From contig JANMDQ010000025.1 in the NCBI GenBank assembly GCA_031376385.1, positions 1-64,000 of the forward strand: a stretch of 64,000 nucleotides of DNA, given 5' to 3'. Below, piece after piece: positions 61,579 through 64,000 of the stretch. The notes beneath the pieces are model-generated. The model had not been told where the DNA came from and made no database searches. It saw only the letters and a list, made by a program, of their open reading frames with translations. The number at the start of each line of letters is the position of its first letter. Position 1 is the first letter of the stretch. The stretch comes from Aquisediminimonas sp031376385. GTDB lineage: Bacteria > Pseudomonadota > Alphaproteobacteria > Sphingomonadales > Sphingomonadaceae. The position numbers and the translations under genes were made by a program.

Positions 61579-63897
61579 ATGGCTTACTGGCTTGCGACTG
61601 CAAACGACGTCCAATCAAAAGCGCATCTCAAACGCTTTGACCCGCGCTACTGGACCGTCAATTTCCCCCGCCCAATGATGGCGGCTGTCACCGCGACCGG
61701 CGCGCACAGCCTGAAAGTGGATGCGACATTTTACAAGGCGAATGATCTGGCGGGCTTGATCTGGGAGGCGGAGGATCGGTTCGATCATCCCTTGCTTGCC
61801 TATGAAACGGCCCGTGATTTTCGCGAGGTGAAGCTTAGCTTTCACTGGCAGAGCAGTGGCATCATGGCGCTGGACGCGATCAATGGTCCGACGCTGACAA
61901 TTGAAGGGCGAACGGCAAATGGCACGCCCAAAAACTGGTATGTCCGGCTGTGGAACTACGCCAGCGGCACGCCAACCAACGCGGATATCACGCTTGATTT
62001 TAATGCTATGAACGGCGGCTTCGCTCTGCCCGGCGATGCGGACCCGGTGTGGGCTGGTGACATCGACCGGATGTTCATTTCGCTGGTTCCGCCCAGTTTC
62101 ACCAACAGCGCTTCGACGCTCGCCGCCCCGGCAGAGGGCTGGGTTGAACTGACCAACATCGCCTGTGACGGTCCGGGATCGACGATTGCGGTGGGCGATG
62201 TGATTGTGCCGCCCCACGGCCTCTCCATCGCCACTGGATATGATGACAGCTATAATCTGACGCCGCAGCGCGTGCTGCACAATGCGCTGCATTTGGGCTA
62301 TCGCGGCAGCATCAATCATTATGTGGGGATGAGCCATTATTTCCGGCTCGCGGCGCTGGGCAGTGACTTTTACGTCAGCAGCGCAGGCGGCGCGCTCAAT
62401 ATGCCCTGCGCAGCGTGGCATGCCGATTTTGCCGTGCGGGCCAAGGCGATGGGCTATTCGCTGATTCTCTCGCTCAGTTACGAATTGTTCGACGCGCACT
62501 GCTGGAATGATTGGAAACAGCGGGCGTGGAACGGGGATGCGGCGCTCACTGGATGGGTACCGCCGTCGACATTGCTCTCACCAGTGCAGGCCGGGGCGAT
62601 GGCCTATCTGAAAAGCGTCGCGCGGGCGTTCGTCCAAATAGCGGTCAGCGCAGGCCATGCGCCGCGCTTTCAAATTGGGGAGCCGTGGTGGTGGGTGATG
62701 CCGGACGGGCGCATCTGCCTTTATGATGCAGCGGCGAAGGCGGCGCTGGGCGGCGCACCGGTCAACATTCCCACAGTGCGGTCCACCATCCTGAGCGCGG
62801 CGCAAAAGGCATTGCTTGATGCGGCGGGTGTCCTTCTTGCCGCGTCAACAGCGGCGCTCGCAGCTGCGGTGAAGCTGGATCACCCGGCTTGCGAAACAAT
62901 GATCCTCATCTATTTGCCAACGATCCTGGATGAGGCCACACCAGATGTGCAGCGCGCCAATGTGCCGGTCGGTTGGGCGGCCCCGGCCTATGATGTGTTG
63001 CAGCTGGAGGATTATGACTGGGTCACCACCGGCAATGTCGGTGCGTCAGAGCGGGTCGTCGCAGCGGCATCGGCGCGGCTGGGCTATCCGGTTGCGGATC
63101 AGCATTATCTGGCTGGCTTCGTTCTTAACCCAAGCGAAGCCCCTCAGTGGCAGCTGATCGAAGAGGCTGCCCAAGTCGCCCGCAAGCGCGGCGTGGCGGA
63201 AACATTCATTTGGGCGCTGCCGCAGGTGCTGCGCGATGGTTTTACCGCTTTTGATGAAGGAGAGACGCCTGTGGAGGCCTTTGATGACGTCCTGTTCCCC
63301 TTGGCGCTTGGCCAGCAAGCGCGGGTCAGCCCCGGATTTTCAACGGCGATTGTGACGACGGCATCGGGGCGGGAGCAGCGCAATGCGGCCTGGGCGTCGG
63401 CCCGGATGCGCTATGATGCTGGGACGGGCGTGCGGTCAGAGGCGGACGTGCAGACGCTCATTGCCTTTTTCAGGGCGCGGCGGGGTGCCGCCAAGGCCTT
63501 CCGTTTCCGCGATCCACTCGATCACAGCTCGAACGGGATGACGGGCGTGCCGACTGCCACTGATCAAGTCATTGGCACAGGTGACGGCGTGCGGACGCGT
63601 TTTCCCCTGATCAAGCGTTATGGCAGTGGCGCGGATGCTGAGGTGCGGCTGATTTCGCGGCCTGTGGTTGGGTCTGTGTTGGTCGCCGTCGGTGGCACGC
63701 TGCGCGCAACGGGGTGGAGCCTTAGCGGCGGCAATATCCTGTTCACGGTTCCGCCTGCCAATGGCCTGACAGTTACCGCAGGCTTCCGCTTCGACGTGCC
63801 CGTGCGCTTTGCTGAGGATAGTCTGGATATCGACACCATAACCTTTGCAGCAGGCGACATCGCGTCAATCCCGCTGATTGAAGTGCGGGAGGGGTAG
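61579..63897 (+). CDS. TIM-barrel-like / DUF2460 distal tail fusion protein (gp12)
   Basis: A 772-aa fusion. The C-terminal ~205 residues, from about residue 568 (FDDVLFPLALGQQARVSPGF), are DUF2460/TIGR02217, the distal tail protein of GTAs: TTASGREQRNAAWASARMRY, FRARRGAAKAFRFRDPLDHS and the closing SIPLIEVREG. The first ~560 residues are an added domain with a glycosidase/TIM-barrel feel (GYDDSYNLTPQRVLHNALHL, MGYSLILSLSYELFDAHCWN, FQIGEPWWWVMPDGRICLYD), akin to domains I recall from non-contractile tail sheath proteins. RcGTA gp12 has only the DUF2460 part. It may bind or digest cell-surface glycan. Confidence 0.8.
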   Translation: MAYWLATANDVQSKAHLKRFDPRYWTVNFPRPMMAAVTATGAHSLKVDATFYKANDLAGLIWEAEDRFDHPLLAYETARDFREVKLSFHWQSSGIMALDAINGPTLTIEGRTANGTPKNWYVRLWNYASGTPTNADITLDFNAMNGGFALPGDADPVWAGDIDRMFISLVPPSFTNSASTLAAPAEGWVELTNIACDGPGSTIAVGDVIVPPHGLSIATGYDDSYNLTPQRVLHNALHLGYRGSINHYVGMSHYFRLAALGSDFYVSSAGGALNMPCAAWHADFAVRAKAMGYSLILSLSYELFDAHCWNDWKQRAWNGDAALTGWVPPSTLLSPVQAGAMAYLKSVARAFVQIAVSAGHAPRFQIGEPWWWVMPDGRICLYDAAAKAALGGAPVNIPTVRSTILSAAQKALLDAAGVLLAASTAALAAAVKLDHPACETMILIYLPTILDEATPDVQRANVPVGWAAPAYDVLQLEDYDWVTTGNVGASERVVAAASARLGYPVADQHYLAGFVLNPSEAPQWQLIEEAAQVARKRGVAETFIWALPQVLRDGFTAFDEGETPVEAFDDVLFPLALGQQARVSPGFSTAIVTTASGREQRNAAWASARMRYDAGTGVRSEADVQTLIAFFRARRGAAKAFRFRDPLDHSSNGMTGVPTATDQVIGTGDGVRTRFPLIKRYGSGADAEVRLISRPVVGSVLVAVGGTLRATGWSLSGGNILFTVPPANGLTVTAGFRFDVPVRFAEDSLDIDTITFAAGDIASIPLIEVREG

Positions 63898-63900
63898 GCC

Positions 63901-64000
63901 GTGGCGACTTGGCTTGATCCAGAACTCACCACACTTGCCTTTTGCTGGCGGCTGGCCCGGCCCGATGGGATTGTGCTGGGCTTTACCAGCCATGACCGTG
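63901..64000 (+). CDS. DUF2163 hub protein (gp13), 5' part
   Basis: Cut by the window edge; 33 codons from GTG 63901. The start ATWLDPELTTLAFCWRLARP then DGIVLGFTSHDR is the DUF2163 N-terminus, a tail hub or baseplate protein with an Fe-S or metal site in RcGTA. Order (DUF2460 then DUF2163) fits GTA clusters. The gene begins 3 bases after gp12. Confidence 0.85.
   Translation, partial: MATWLDPELTTLAFCWRLARPDGIVLGFTSHDR

Larger units (their letters stand above)
50176..64000 (+). mobile_element. gene transfer agent (GTA)-like structural cluster, continues past the window
   Basis: Gene order matches RcGTA g1-g13: small-terminase-like, large terminase, portal, DUF6127 in the g3.5 position, prohead protease, capsid, gp6, gp7, gp8 (DUF3168), gp9 tail protein, gp10, tail chaperone, tape measure, DUF2460 and DUF2163. 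Nearly all genes overlap by 1-20 bases. No integrase, replication or lysogeny genes are seen, which favours a GTA over a live prophage. Inserted extras are the cassette at 52124-53687, three accessory virion genes at 56767-58430 and two palindromic repeats. Confidence 0.85.

Noticed and set aside
61615..62499. 294-aa minus-strand frame
   Set aside because: Antisense to the gp12 fusion gene and without domain signal.

Overview
The window looks like chromosomal DNA of an alphaproteobacterium, most likely a sphingomonad (Sphingopyxis/Sphingorhabdus-like). Supporting signs are the palindromic repeats built on CCCTGAGCTTGTCGAAGGG and GTCATGCTGAA..TTTCAGCAT cores that I know from Sphingomonadales, a RamB/ScfR-type regulator beside isocitrate lyase, a TIGR02300 protein, a SigF/NrsF pair and an alphaproteobacterial gene transfer agent (GTA) cluster. 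Genus is inference; no rRNA is present. Most of the window is GC-rich by eye. Two inserted blocks (about 38.1-42.2 kb and 52.1-53.6 kb) are visibly richer in A+T.

0-8.9 kb: a metallo-beta-lactamase-fold hydrolase, a FecR/OmpA envelope pair, mannose-1-phosphate guanylyltransferase, a two-gene membrane operon (DUF2157 + GDYXXLXY) and a light-repair island (photolyase, DUF2256 zinc-ribbon peptide, iron-sulfur (6-4) photolyase, FAD oxidoreductase). 9-20 kb: isocitrate lyase with its divergent XRE regulator, a secreted endonuclease/phosphatase-fold protein, a soluble lytic transglycosylase with a uracil-DNA-glycosylase-like partner, and an ETF-QO / TPR / IspE run. 20-36 kb: MFS transporter, tRNA-Ala(GGC), AroA, a TonB receptor coupled to a nucleotide pyrophosphatase/phosphodiesterase, PurC, PilZ, YgfZ, PyrC, K+-independent H+-pyrophosphatase, ThiL, PheA and a membrane cytochrome c.

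36-43 kb: prfC is followed by a DUF4132 giant protein with a small partner, and the far edge of this block is a broken second copy of the middle of prfC (42254-42663). The copy differs from prfC almost only at synonymous sites apart from a 13-nt frameshifting insertion and a Trp-to-stop change, which suggests that the block arrived with flanking DNA from a related strain. 43-50 kb: a methyltransferase, an ECF sigma factor with its DUF1109 anti-sigma protein and a matching promoter, a secreted glycosidase-like protein, a glycosyltransferase and an aldehyde dehydrogenase bracketed by two inverted copies of a ~110-bp palindromic repeat.

50.2 kb to the right edge: a GTA/prophage-remnant structural operon in the Rhodobacter capsulatus GTA order: small terminase-like protein, terminase, portal, DUF6127, prohead protease, capsid, three accessory virion proteins (one collagen-like), connectors gp6-gp8, major tail protein, gp10, tail chaperone, tape measure, a 772-aa TIM-barrel/DUF2460 fusion and the start of the DUF2163 hub gene. 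Between terminase and portal sits an AT-richer two-gene cassette with its own strong terminator. Its main protein has a proteasome-beta-like N-terminus (Thr directly after Met, Asp at mature position 17, a DK motif). This cassette is my best candidate for an undescribed system.
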